Shown: piece after piece, positions 1 through 12,200 of the stretch
Layout of the letters: each line of letters starts with the position of its first letter
Numbering within the stretch: the first letter of the stretch is position 1
NCBI RefSeq assembly: GCF_905147045.1
Contig: NC_065889.1
Location: 4,593,001-4,657,000 of the forward strand
DNA length: 64,000 nt
DNA from: Nymphalis io
Lineage: Eukaryota; Arthropoda; Insecta; Lepidoptera; Nymphalidae
Direction of reading: 5' to 3'
Position numbers and translations under genes: made by a program
The notes under the pieces: model-generated
Database searches by the model: none
Told to the model about the DNA's origin: nothing
What the model saw: only the letters and a program-made list of their open reading frames with translations

Positions 1-2751
1 TAAAGTTTATTTTAATATTCAAATTACTAACAGCGAGTATATAGTACCTAACTAATTAGATATATAGAAACGTAATTAATTTGAAAACTTGCCAGACAAA
101 AAAATATTAACATTAGCCAAATAGGTCGGTCTTCAAAAGATTGCATCATTTCAGCGGCTTCAATGTTATTTATGTTCCAGTTTATTAACACGAGGGGAAA
201 TCTGAACGAGATATCAGACTGGCGTATGTATTCGTTAGAAAATAGGCTTTATTATACCATTAGCACGTAATTCAATAAACTTTTGAAAATAATGTTTTTA
301 TAAATAATATCGGGATCTAATTTTTAGTAATATTATAAGCCTTATGAGCTGCTGTATTTTCGAACGTCTTTCGAACGTCGATGTTGGTAATGAATATACA
401 TTATTGTTCATTTCCCGGAAAAAACCTTCCAATAATTTGTCGACCGACAATAAAAACTCTGACCCTACGTATGACTGTGCCATATAACATTTATATATAC
501 CTAAGTATATGTATTTGGTATATATTTTAAAGAAACGTTAACTCCTGTTAGCCGTTAAAAATAAAATATAATTTTAATGAATACTAAATTGTTAAAAATT
601 TATATTTACTTATGTCGTTTCTTCTCAGTTCAGTGTTATTTTTGCGGTACCGTTTATTTGGCATTAAATGCTTATTGACTGTCACACAAGTAAGTAATCA
701 TTTAAAAAAAGTAAACGTTACAATTAAATTTGATGTTAGAATTCCTAATAATATACAAATGCACTTTCGAGTAAGCAAGTGATTCAAGTTTCCAATTCCT
801 TTTATACATAAAGTAATTAGTGCAAATCTTGTCCAATAAATCATTTCTCATTATAACTTTGGTTCGAAATTTAATATCTGAAATCAAGTCGAGAGTATAT
901 CATGACTACTGTACGTTGTGTGCAATAAATTGATAATAAATCATATTGGCCCAATACGTTGAACATTGCACGGGTGCAATCTATGTCGAATCAATGGAAC
1001 GGTGATTGGATGCGTTGACTAAAACGATTGTGAATTTTAAATAGTTTATTGTTTCATTAATGACGTACTTATCCATATAAAATCGGCGCAAATTTGGTGT
1101 AAACAGACGGACAGAAAATACGATAGAAATCACCCGTCAACAGCGTGTTACGACTTTGAGGACAATGGCATACCATGTGCTGTATTCATGATTGTTACTC
1201 GACAAACATGGTTTGCGCAAATTGGAACTATTTCAATATTGAAACAAGAACATAAAAGGCTTTTATTATAATAATGATATTGACAGCGTCAAGCTTAACA
1301 AACAAACTGTATGACGATAATAACTGTCGTCTTATATATATTTTATACCTTTTTTATATTTCTTAATTCGGCAATGTGTTCGAGATATCTTTTATTGCAT
1401 TCAGTTTAAACTATAAACAAAAAATGTTTAATCATTATTATAAGAAATAAAACGGAGTAAAAACATCTTATCTTTTAAAAGTTTGTATTGAAATCACGTA
1501 CAAAAATATATTTTTTCGCAACATATAAATACACCTTCGTTTAATTTGATATAGGTGGGAGTAATTTCTATCGTCAGCGATGATGTAAAACTATATCAAC
1601 TTCAGTGAAAACTTTCAGCACTTTGTTTTATTACATATGTTTATTTATCTATACTTATTATATGACGAGTTGATGAGTCAGACAGATGGTTCATTTATTA
1701 AAGTAATAGACTATATAACTTTACTCTATGGTCTACGAGGGCTAGAGAAGTAATGTTTAACGCGAGAGAGAAACTAAGCCGAGAAGTTAGTTTGTGATTT
1801 AAGTACTATTTTTCCTATGAAGCGTCTCTCAAAACTGATGACCCACTAACCGAGTTTGTAAATCACCGACTGCCAAAAGATAAAATAAATAATAAACGAG
1901 TACATTTCGCGGAAGCAGCGGCACATGTTACCGTTTTGCAACATGACCTCCTGTATATTTACTGTTATGTCTGGTCACGGCGTATTCGTCTAGTAACTGA
2001 TGTATGTTACATGAATTTACACAAGCGATAATTGCCTAATCATAAAAATAATCCTTGTAACGCTTGTATTATTTGATATCTTGTAAGACAAGGCAACTAT
2101 TTCACGCACCAGAGATGTTATATTATACTTAGGATCTAGAGCGTAAAACGTTTAAAATATTGTCACTAGAAAATGTTTTTACGTAATATTTTATTACTAG
2201 ACGGAGTCCATGATACATACACACAAACATACCTACATAAATTCAGCTACACTCAGACAAAGGAACCGATGATTCATAGCCGCGCATTATACCCAAGCGT
2301 CAAAACAAAGGACTTCCAAAATAGTATAATTGAATATAAAACGCTGGCATTAATAGGTTTAAGTACAGAATGAAAAATAATACACAATGATAGTGGATAA
2401 ACACCTCTAGTGTATTGTATTTAAAAGAGCTAAATATGTACGCTATTAAGAGGTTGCCAAATTACTTGTTTTCAAAACCTATTAAAAATACATTTGATAT
2501 AACAATTGTTCATGCTATATAACGATTGGCAACGACATAAAATATAATTAAAGCGGTATCTAATTATTTCTAGGTAATTTATATTTTGAACAAAAATATT
2601 GTATATAATTTTATAGATAATTTCTAATCAAAATTAACAATGGCTGATATTTATATAAACCGCACTGATACTGACTTATTATTATTGATTAAATTATCAT
2701 ATTACTCTTAGGTTATTTTAAAAATTATTATCTATACCACCACTGAGTTTT

Positions 2752-2965
2752 CATGTGCTCAATTTGTTTTTATAATTCAAATCGTGTTCAGTGGTGAAGG
2801 AAATTGCAAGTGGCGGTGTAAAATCTGGTATAAAATTTGTGTATCCACCTATGGTAGGTGGACAATTTGAATAGCGTGATGGAATAAATTTCAAAGTCCA
2901 AATCTTCTTAAGTGAGAGGAGGCCTTAGCTCAGCTGTGGGTCATTTATTGGCTGTTACAGACTAC
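2752..2965 (+). mobile_element. Diverged SINE-2 remnant
   Basis: The end of this segment (gaggaggcctta, then a CTGTTACAG-like tail) matches the 3' end of the better-preserved SINE-2 copies at 11938-12252 and 27703-28008, read on the plus strand. The start resembles the part of the family containing the cacatgaaaattcagtggt block. The copy is heavily diverged. Confidence 0.5.
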
Positions 2966-3402
2966 ATTATAAAGACAGACCTTTACTTTTTGTATATGTA
3001 CTATATAATTACAATGTCATTTTCGCAATAGATAGTTCTTACTTTTTGTATGAATTGTATTGGACTTAGCTCCTTTCTATTAGTGAAAGTGTTCCGTACT
3101 TAGAAGATAAATTCTACATTTTAGAATTCTATTTACCATTATACCGTTCCATTGGAGACTTTTTTGCTTCTTCCGAGAATTTGTTTTGGAATAAAAAGAA
3201 TTATAACCGATACTTTCCCAATTTTTATAGTATTTTAGAAACAATATATGAATAAATATTGTTTATGTTAATCGTCCAAAACGATTGTACCACGTTATCT
3301 TACCTTTATTATAAATGAATATTAAAACATTACGAATCTTTTGCAGTTAACTTATTACATAAACTATTTACAAATAACAAATAGCAACTAGTAATAATTT
3401 AT

Positions 3403-3745
3403 GATGATGATGTACTCCTGATCGATTTCGGTCACGGCGGCCATTCCCAATGGAGAGTAGCCAATTGCGAAAGAGATGTATTGCTCGAGTGTATGCGAGC
3501 TAACACAGGTGCATTATCTATTCACTTATAATCATAATTCGATGGGACGGCAAATTCGTAGTAACTAGAAAGAATTCAGGCGCAGGATCAAAGCTATATG
3601 TGCTGTTCGGGGCATTGGAGTGTTAACTTCCGAATTTCGGAGTGAATATTTCATGGCAGAGAAATCGAAAACTTTTTAAAGTTCTAACCCGAGATTTGGA
3701 CCTAGGGCCTCGAGATCTTAATGAATTAGACTAGACGAGGCAGTC
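3403..3745 (-). mobile_element. SINE-3 copy, tRNA-derived
   Basis: It matches the copies at 15012-15350 and 28358-28708 over most of its length: a start like cctgatcgatttcggtcacggc, the block aggcgcaggatcaa, and a GAGGCAGTC end. The tRNA-like head is at the right end on the minus strand, so transcription would be leftward. A short GAT microsatellite adjoins the left end, as expected for a SINE tail. Confidence 0.75.
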
Positions 3746-6589
3746 AGTAATAACTAATGTAAAAAAAAAACCGTTTAAATATACAAGGTAACAATTGATT
3801 GAATAATCATTAATTATTATAATATTAAAATGTAAAAACTGGTTCATTATCAATAGTAAATATGTCAAGTATAACATGAATGAAACAGAATGTGGGTCAG
3901 TCGCCGCAAGGAGTCTGTGACCGCCCAATTAACACCGAATTGCGATGAGGACGCGACATGAGCGTTCGCCTAAACAAATATTTGGCATTTTCTAAAGATA
4001 CTCTTAGCATTATTACTAATAATTTCTATAACCCGTACATAGCTAAGCTAGGTGCTACAAATTAATCTTAATAAAAATTCGAACGAAGTATAAACACTTT
4101 TCACGCGCAACGTAAATATTTATGGTACGTAAGAGAGGTACGTGATTTTAATAGCTAAATTGTTATACTTGTAAAGATTAATGAATAAAGCAATAATATA
4201 AGTATTTGATTGATTGAATGTTTATTCCACGTCATTTATATATTCCAAACTATTTTATATTACTAAATTTTTTACTAATTAGTTTAATTAAAATAATATA
4301 ATAACGAAAAATATTACAAATGAAGGATAACAAAAGCATTATGACGTAACATGTTTTTATCAAGTAGAAGTTTGACCTTATAATATTTCGATAGCGCAGT
4401 TTTGCAATACGAGTTTGACTACCTCTGTATCTTATCATGTTCGTACAAACTTAGTAAGTGACCTTCAAAGATTTACTAAACGTTGAACAAAGCACAAATG
4501 TTAAAGGTTGCATATTCGATTCTTAGAGGAACATGTTACCCTCGTATTTTTGTGTAAATTTTTATGTTGATTGCGCATAAAAGTAACATGTTATGTTTTC
4601 AAATATGAGTATATGACTAATTTGGTGATAGTTGATGTCCAAATCCGAAACTACATAGTATAGTAAATTGTTCAAGGATCCTTGGGAAGAGAAGGAGTAT
4701 GTAGATGAAAATTAAAAAAAAAACTATGACGAAAACTGATAATGCACGCATAAGATGTCAAGGGACTCAAGTCCGTTTATAATTTATAAAGAAGCGCCAA
4801 ACCAAAAAAACGCAAGAGCTTATTTCAACAACTTGATTAACGTTCAGTACCTTACCGTAGGTACTAATTATTCCTCCAAATTATGATTAGCTTCAAAACA
4901 CGTGAACTAAGATTATCTAACTAACTAAGATATAATAAGCAGGCACGAAAATATAACTTCTGGCAAGTTTGTTTACGTCACATCGTTATTTTTGTAACTA
5001 AACGACAATTCGTATTTTACTGGATTTTTAAATGTTTCGTATCGTACATAATATGAATCTCCTTCTTTTATTTCGTGCTTATTAAATCTTTTAATTTATT
5101 TTACTTATTATAAAAAGGAAGTGATGAAAATTATATAATTCATCAAACTCGATAGAAATTGAGCACGTTTTTATAAAAGGCGAAAGTTAATGAATATTAG
5201 CGATATTAGTGTTCAAGGCATTAGTTACTAATTTTCTATGTTTCTCCTCAATTAAAATTAAATTAGTTAATTAGTTTTAATATTAAACCGTCAACGCTAT
5301 TATCATACCAGTTTCTATGAGCGGGTATGATAATAGCCCAAGGATGAGTATCGAACCCGAAGAACACCATTACCATATGAAAATATAATATTTTAAAACA
5401 TCGGCGAATATAGTCGAAGTGTATTTTATGTTGAGCTCGCATTATACTTAGTATGTAATTTTTAAATGATATTAGGATGTCCAATAAGTTTGAATTAATG
5501 ATAATAACAAGATTATTACGTTTATAAAATACGTTACGAAAACCATTTAACACTGTAAGTTCATAATTATTTGGAGTAGTATTGTTTGTTAAAAATGTAC
5601 AATCAAAGTGTCATTAATAGATAAACAAAAATAAAAGGAAATAATTACATAAAACAATATTTGTAATTTCATTTCCTATAGTTGTCGTTCCTGTGCATAA
5701 ATACCCATACGAAGTATTTCTTATCACTTGCCGGTGTATAAAATCTATCTGCAAAAATTACGTCGATTGGTTGTTCTGTTGTTTAGTGTGTGGACAAAGC
5801 AACAAACACACTTTCACATTTGTTATATTAATAGGGAAGTTCAGTACAATTATATATTAATTGTATTGAATATTCTTTATTATGTTGAGTAGACATTTAA
5901 CAGAGGTCATTATATTGTCTGAAATAACAATCAAGTCGTGATGGGTTAATGTTTAACTTTAGTATTTACATAAACAAGTATGTTACGCGATTTCAGTCAA
6001 GGCTTGCAATCTACACTAATTGACGTAAGCTAAATGTTACACAAGGCGAAGAGTAGTTAGACAGAAACATGAAAAAAATAAAAACCTTGATATTTCTCAA
6101 TTCTATGTGATTTTATTTGCTATTTCATTATATTAGCAAGAAATGTACGTTTGGACGTGCTTCTCCTCGAGACCTATCAAGTCTTATTTCAATTATAATT
6201 TGCCTTTTTAAAATAGTTGTGTATTTAATTTACTTGACTTAACAATTTAAACGACACTCAGAGTGTTAATAGTTAATATGTACTTTTATTTTCTTACAAA
6301 TAAAACATGTAAAATATTGAGAAATCTTTTAGCAGTTTAAATAATTTATAACAAAGGGACACAAATATTTATCAAATCAATTTCAATGAAAGAAGAAATT
6401 TAGCTCGAACAATCTTCTTAAGTTATACATACTGTAACATGTCCTGTTCACACAAGCAAATTCCTTATTCCATTTACTAATTAAACTGTTTGAATAATGT
6501 TGCTAGTTTAGATGAATCAAAGATTTTTAAATCGAGATATTCATATAACATGTCATGTCATTGTAATATTGCTTTGTAGGAATATAACG

Positions 6590-6735
6590 CGGTAACAGGG
6601 AATAGCAACTGACAGATGGCGAGGCAATGTATTGCGTGCGAATGGGGGGCTACAAAAGCCCGACCGGCCGTTGCCCTCTCTACTTAACTTTTTTTTCTGT
6701 CTGCCGCCTTTGAATTATCTTCGTTTCCGATTCAG
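6590..6735 (+). promoter_or_regulatory. GC-richer island, possible promoter or 5' exon
   Basis: This island stands out from its AT-rich surroundings. It contains a GGGCT-ACAAA-AGCCC mini-hairpin at about 6646-6660, a C/T-rich stretch, and a possible donor (GATTCAG followed by GTATTAG) at about 6735. It could be a non-coding first exon feeding the open frame at 7708-7855, but nothing in the sequence proves this. Confidence 0.2.
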
Positions 6736-7707
6736 GTATTAGTAAAGTAATTTACAATATGATTTGTGTACTTACGTCTTATTGCAATAATCGAGTTCGT
6801 TTTAAACATAGGTTCTTAATAAATAGGAATTAAACAGTGACAGTAATCCATGTTTTATCTTATTCTCACTTAATCACTTAAATGTGTAATCCGACAGTGA
6901 CAAACTATGGGTTGACTAATTTGTAAGTGTTTTTATTAGGATAACAGAATTATTTCTTTGTTTAAAAAAAAACATTGTAAAGTGGACGCCGAATTTGAGT
7001 ATCGATGCAAATATTTTATCGATATGTCAAAATGATTGATTGTGCCAATCTGTAATGTTATACATGGCAGAATTTATCTTTACTTCAGTGTGTTAGGTAA
7101 TAAGTTTCTCTTTTCAACAAACGCTCAAAATATGTTCATTAAAAAATTATTTTTATATGCGTAATTTATTAAGGCCGTAAGAAACTACAACAATAATTAT
7201 ACAATGTGCCTATCTACTTAGCAAAAGTCCTATAAAATTATTATTTGTAATATTATACTTTTTATAAGGCTTTCACTTTTTTTAAATGTAGAATCAATTA
7301 TACTGCATGTGGCACAAGTAACAATCGTGTAATATTTATTTCGTAACAATGAATTTGTTTTGATAGCAAGCTATTGGTACTACTGTTTACAACTATTGTT
7401 TACTACTGGATTTTGTTATTTTTATGAATATTATTTTAAAAGCATTCCAAACATGAGGTGTGCTCTACTATCCTAAATATAATCAATTAGATCTGTTGAT
7501 TTTGTCTCGTTGGGAATTAGTAACGGTTTATGTTTAGATACGAGGCCTTTAACACTAAACGACTTCTTAGTCATCATTATTTATTTTAAACCTGTTACAA
7601 ACTCGTACTCTATAATGATTTAAATAATACGAAACTCTCTTTTAGTGAAGTTGATTGAGTGCAATATATTTTTTGCATTCTAAGTAAAAAAAGAAGAATC
7701 TAAAAAG

Positions 7708-7855
7708 AATGTTCCGTGAGTGCTTTGAACTCTTCACCGATTGATCTGGATGCATTTGAAGATAATGTTTCAAGATTTAATGGTCTGCTACAGCCGCAGC
7801 TGCTGTCGTTATTAAGCTCGAATGCCTTTCATAATAATTGGGGGGATGCACGCAG
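7708..7855 (+). CDS. Possible internal exon, unrecognised
   Basis: An open frame of about 49 codons runs from a weak acceptor (taaaaag) to a strong donor (cgcag followed by GTAAGC). The peptide has ordinary protein composition (for example SPIDLDAFEDN and LLQPQLLSLLSSN) and the minus strand is less open here. There is no in-frame ATG, and I found no partner exon on the plus strand, so it is either part of a gene whose other exons I missed or chance. I do not recognise the family. Confidence 0.25.
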
Positions 7856-8084
7856 GTAAGCTAACCAGTTCTTTGTGAATTGGAAAAGAGCTACAAACTC
7901 AAAGAATAGCTTCAAATATAATATCTATTTACCTCCGAGTTTACTTTCCACTATAAATATATTATTATTCTGTTGTTTATATATAGAAGTGTAGAAGCAT
8001 AAGATAGTATAAAATATCGCTAAATGCTCAGGAATTAAATGTTGTGATAGAAGATAGGAAATGTTCTAAAGGTTCAGGTCTTAC

Positions 8085-8154
8085 CTATATGCGCCAGGTC
8101 GATGATAGGTATTTCGCAGCGCGATAGTAAAGTCTCCTCTTGCACGGCCGCCAT
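8085..8154 (-). CDS. Probable first coding exon of a 2OG-Fe(II) oxygenase-like protein (partial)
   Basis: On the minus strand an ATG at 8154 opens 23 codons plus one base and ends at a good donor (ATAG followed by GTAAGACC). The peptide begins MAAVQEETLL and ends with CEIPIIDLAHIG. The PIIDL motif followed by a short tail is typical of the start of the DIOX_N region of isopenicillin N synthase-like 2-oxoglutarate/Fe(II) dioxygenases. The exon sits at the edge of a GC-rich island, as a first exon would. I found no second exon between 1 and 8084, so the gene would have a long first intron and continue beyond the left edge. The family call rests on this one motif; the exon itself is better supported than its identity. 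Confidence 0.45.
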
Positions 8155-8930
8155 CGTCGTCGCCTGCTGGTGCCGATCTGCGATCGTCGTACACTCGTCC
8201 ACCGATCTCGCGCCTTATCACTCGACTCCAGGTAATTAGCAATTAGCGATCGTGACACCGAACGATAATGAAGGATAGGTTTACGATACAGATAAGCACT
8301 TAGTACACAGAATAGGACCGAACGTTAAAGTTTATTAAAGTTGTGAATGGTCTTTTGATTACCCCTGGTATAGAAGCGTTCAGAACTCATTTGCATAACC
8401 TTGTAGTTCCTGCTCGAAGCGTTCTGCGATCTGACGTAGCAGCAATAAGCTAAACTGACTTGACACATTAAAAATTGGTTTCCGTGACTCTCTCACAGTA
8501 AGTATGCGTAGGAATCGTTGCTCCCGCGTGTGCGACCCGTCGGCGTCGCGCGCCCCCCGTCCCCGGTGGCGAGTTTCGAATGTCTTTGATCTAATAAACT
8601 GGCTCACCGTGCGCGATGAGCGTTACCCTGGCGTCCGATGTTAGCTCTCACTTGTATATCATCGCGCAGACTTTCGTAACCGAATGGCGTGTCGAAACAG
8701 CTCTGCCTTGAACACACTGCACAGTAGAGAAAGCGTGGGACAGGTTAACTGCGCGAACTACTCGACGTTCGGATTGAGACTGACTGACGCGAAGGGGCGC
8801 AGCGCGGGCCTCGAGCTCTAACCGACTGACTCACGCGGCTACTCGCCGTCACCCGCTCGCCGCTCACTTCACGTCACTAGCGCGCCGAGTCACAACACCT
8901 GACACCGATAGTAAATAACCGAACAAAAGT
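8155..8930 (-). promoter_or_regulatory. GC-rich island, probable promoter and 5' UTR of the leftward gene
   Basis: This is the most GC- and CpG-rich part of the window, with many GCG and CGC steps, directly upstream of the ATG at 8154 on the minus strand. It also holds an open frame of 75 codons (8380-8607, minus) that I do not recognise and take to be fortuitous in GC-rich UTR or promoter DNA. An open promoter for one or both directions is the simplest reading. No TATA box is obvious. Confidence 0.45.
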
Positions 8931-9156
8931 TATGCTCCTTTATTTGTAATTGTAATATAATACGCAGAAAAATCGACTAAAGGCACAATCATGTTATTGA
9001 AGACTATTTCATCATTTAACATCTATATCATTCTTACAATATACATCATATAAACCATATGTTTTAAAATACAATGCAAACAGTGCCATCTATATTTGAT
9101 AATCGGTATCCGGTAATAGAGTCAAAGATAGTCATAGGTATATAAAATGAATGAGA

Positions 9157-9166
9157 TTTATTTATT
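9157..9166 (-). terminator. Poly(A) signal of Ubc12
   Basis: Overlapping AATAAA hexamers on the minus strand (TTTATTTATT on the plus strand) lie about 40 bases after the Ubc12 stop codon. Confidence 0.6.
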
Positions 9167-9205
9167 TATATAGAGCTTGGAGAATTAATTTACAATAGCG
9201 TGTGA

Positions 9206-12200
9206 TCATTTGAGGCACCGTTCGAAGTATGAGGAACCGACGTAACCGCCGCGCATCGCTCGCTGGACGTGCTGTTCGAAGAGTCGTCGGTTACTTTGTA
9301 ATTCGTCGGCTGCTTCTTTATTTAATGGGTCTTCAGGGTTGGGCTCCTAGAATATAGCAATGTACAATAATTATAATTTCATCTTTCATACGCAATTTTT
9401 AAAGATATAATATTTAATATAATTCGCAACATTTTTAATACAGTAGAAAATAATTTTAGTTCAGATTAGTTTGGTTTTCTATAACTGCTAACTTACACTA
9501 TAGAGCAGTTACATACCTATTCGATATAGATTGGTGGTTTTTTGTTTGAAATGGTTATCTTTGCAGATATGGACACACTTTTAAACAAATGTTATATGTC
9601 TATATAATATTAATAATATATTTTTAAAAACTAGTTAAGGTGGGCGTGGCCTTTAACACATTTTATATTTCGAGATAATTGTTTCTTATTATATAATTAC
9701 CCGAATGGTACTTACTTAACTACCTAATTAAGTAAGTACCATTCGGGCAAATATATATTAATTTGTCATTAAAAAGCAGGTACCTATTTACATATATATG
9801 TGTTAATAAAACTTTCGTTCGTATGTTTTTTAAAAAAAGGAATATTAAAAAATAGCTATTTAAATAATAAACTCCTTTTGATCCTCCTATCGATGTGACT
9901 TATATTTTTGTTTACTTTTACTTTCTCTCAAATGGCCTGATCATGGCCCGCATCGCATGGTAACGACCGGAAAAGCGAGTTTCCTAGTGGTAGTGCCACG
10001 CTGCATGCTTTCAGGTTACATCCAAATGGGACGTCACGCCCGGGGAAGTATCACTCTCTCGGTTCGGTTTGTGAAAGTCCCGGAGGCCCAATTCCCCCAC
10101 ACCCCACTAACTTGATGATCGTGCAGAATTCGGTTTTGCTAGCCCACCAGGGTACCCATAGCGATTGCGGTGGAGTATCCCTCGCTGGGCACCCATGGGC
10201 ACCCAGGACGTACACCACCTGAGGATGCCCAGTTTGCCCTCTGAATTCTTTTCATCAATTTTGCGCTCAATGATCAGGGCAGGAGCAGGCATCATAAGGC
10301 AACCCCTTCCACCCTCGATGTGGACTTTTGCAATATAAGGCTGAATTCTAACTTGAATATCGTTCACTTCCATCTTGAGACGGCAAAGCTGGCTTTGCTC
10401 TTTCTAACCGAGACCCAGATATCCGCTCCGGCTGATACCTCATTTCTCTCCTACCCGGGGTACAAGTTGGAACATTCCTTTGTACTGCGGGCTGGGGTGT
10501 GTGTTTATGTCAGAGAGAATACTCGCCAGCCTTGAAGGGAGGGACCTATCCATTCTATGGCTGCGCGTAGACTGCGATGATCATACGCGAATCTATGCGT
10601 GCCTATATAGGTATGCCGAAACTGACCGGCTCGTTAAGCACATCCAAATAGCAACAGATTCCATGCTGCACCAGATCTCTTATCTCGTTATTCTTAATGA
10701 TTTTAACGCCCACCATGCCGAATGGCTTGGATCACGTACCACCGATCATGCGGGGAGATCTGTTGTTGTTTTCGCCTTGGCATATGATCTGACACAACTG
10801 ATTACCTCGCCAACGCGAAATCCAGATGTGGAGGATCGTACACCTTCTCTGTTAGACCTTCTGCTGACCTTTCATCCGGACGGATACCATGTTTCCGACG
10901 AGCCTCCGCTTGGCTCATTGGACCACTGTCTTGTCCGGAGTACAGTGACGATTACACGCCCTTCACGGCTTCGGTTCGGGGGCTGCCGCCGTGTGTGGCA
11001 CTACAGGTCAGCAGACTGGGATGGGACGCGGTCTTTCTGTGCATCCTATCCATGGGGGCGGATTTGCTTCTCGCCGGATGATTCAGATGTCGTTGCTGAC
11101 TCGGCCCCTGATGTAGTTCTTCAGTGTAACTCTTCATTCCATACTCTGCAATACCCATCGGCGTCAGATCCCAGCCCTGGTTTTGTCGCTTCAGCAAAAT
11201 GGCATTACGCCGAAAGCGAGAATGCTCTAGCAGCGTGATGTAAATACCAACGCAAGAAAAACTGAGCAACAGAACGACTGAGCGTATTGGCAAGATTGGT
11301 GAGAGATTGGTGCGTCATCCTTCGGGAACACGCGCATTTTGATCTTTCGCTAAGGCTGTCTTAGGGAATTTCTGTCACCTCTCTAGGGATCTCTGCATCT
11401 TCTATCACATATATCACGGGGCAATGTTATGAGGAATTGTTTGGATTAGTTCCGGCTGCTGAATTTCACCATGGACGTCGCGCCACAACTCGAAATTCCA
11501 TCATGACCACCTCGAGGTCTGGAAATCTACAACAGCGTGATTTTTGAGGCATTTCCTGCCTCGCACAACCACTCTGCGGAATCAGCTTTCGCGAGCGACT
11601 TTTCCGAACCAATATGCCATAGCAACCTTTAAGAAAAGAGTGTACTCATTCTTTAAAGGCCGGCAACGCACCCACAAGCCCTCGGGTTTTGCAGATGTCC
11701 ATGGGCGGTAGTAGTCACTTTCCATCAGGTGAGCCTCCTGCTCATTTTCCCCCTCTTACAAAAAAAAAACGACTTTTAACAGATCGCGCGATATAAAGAT
11801 GGCTAATTTTCTTTTATGTAGTGTGATACTACGAACAGTCACAATGGACAAGAATCATCGAATAGTCATTGACTAATCAATCATCCATTAAATAAAATAC
11901 ATTGTTCGATCAAAAGAGACAAAGAAATATTAATACCGTAACCGTAACCGTAACAGCCTGTGAATGTCCCACTGCTGGGCTAAAGGCCTCCTCTCCTCTT
12001 TTTGAGGAGAAGGTTTGGAGCTTATTCCACCACGCTGCTCCAATGCGGGTTGGTAGAATTCACATGTGGCAGAATTTCAGTGAAATTAGACACATGCAGG
12101 TTTCCTCACGATGTTTTCCTTCACCGTAAAGCACGAGATGAATTATAATCACAAATTAAGCACATGAAAATTCAGTGGTGCTTGCCCGGGTTTGAACCCA

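Larger units (their letters stand above)
1..6570. other. AT-rich stretch without recognised genes
   Basis: I see no exon with family resemblance on either strand. All open frames are short (about 60-96 codons) and of low-complexity, AT-driven composition. Two SINE remnants lie at about 2752-2965 and 3403-3745. If the oxygenase-like exon at 8085-8154 is real, this stretch would be the intron of that leftward gene. Confidence 0.5.
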
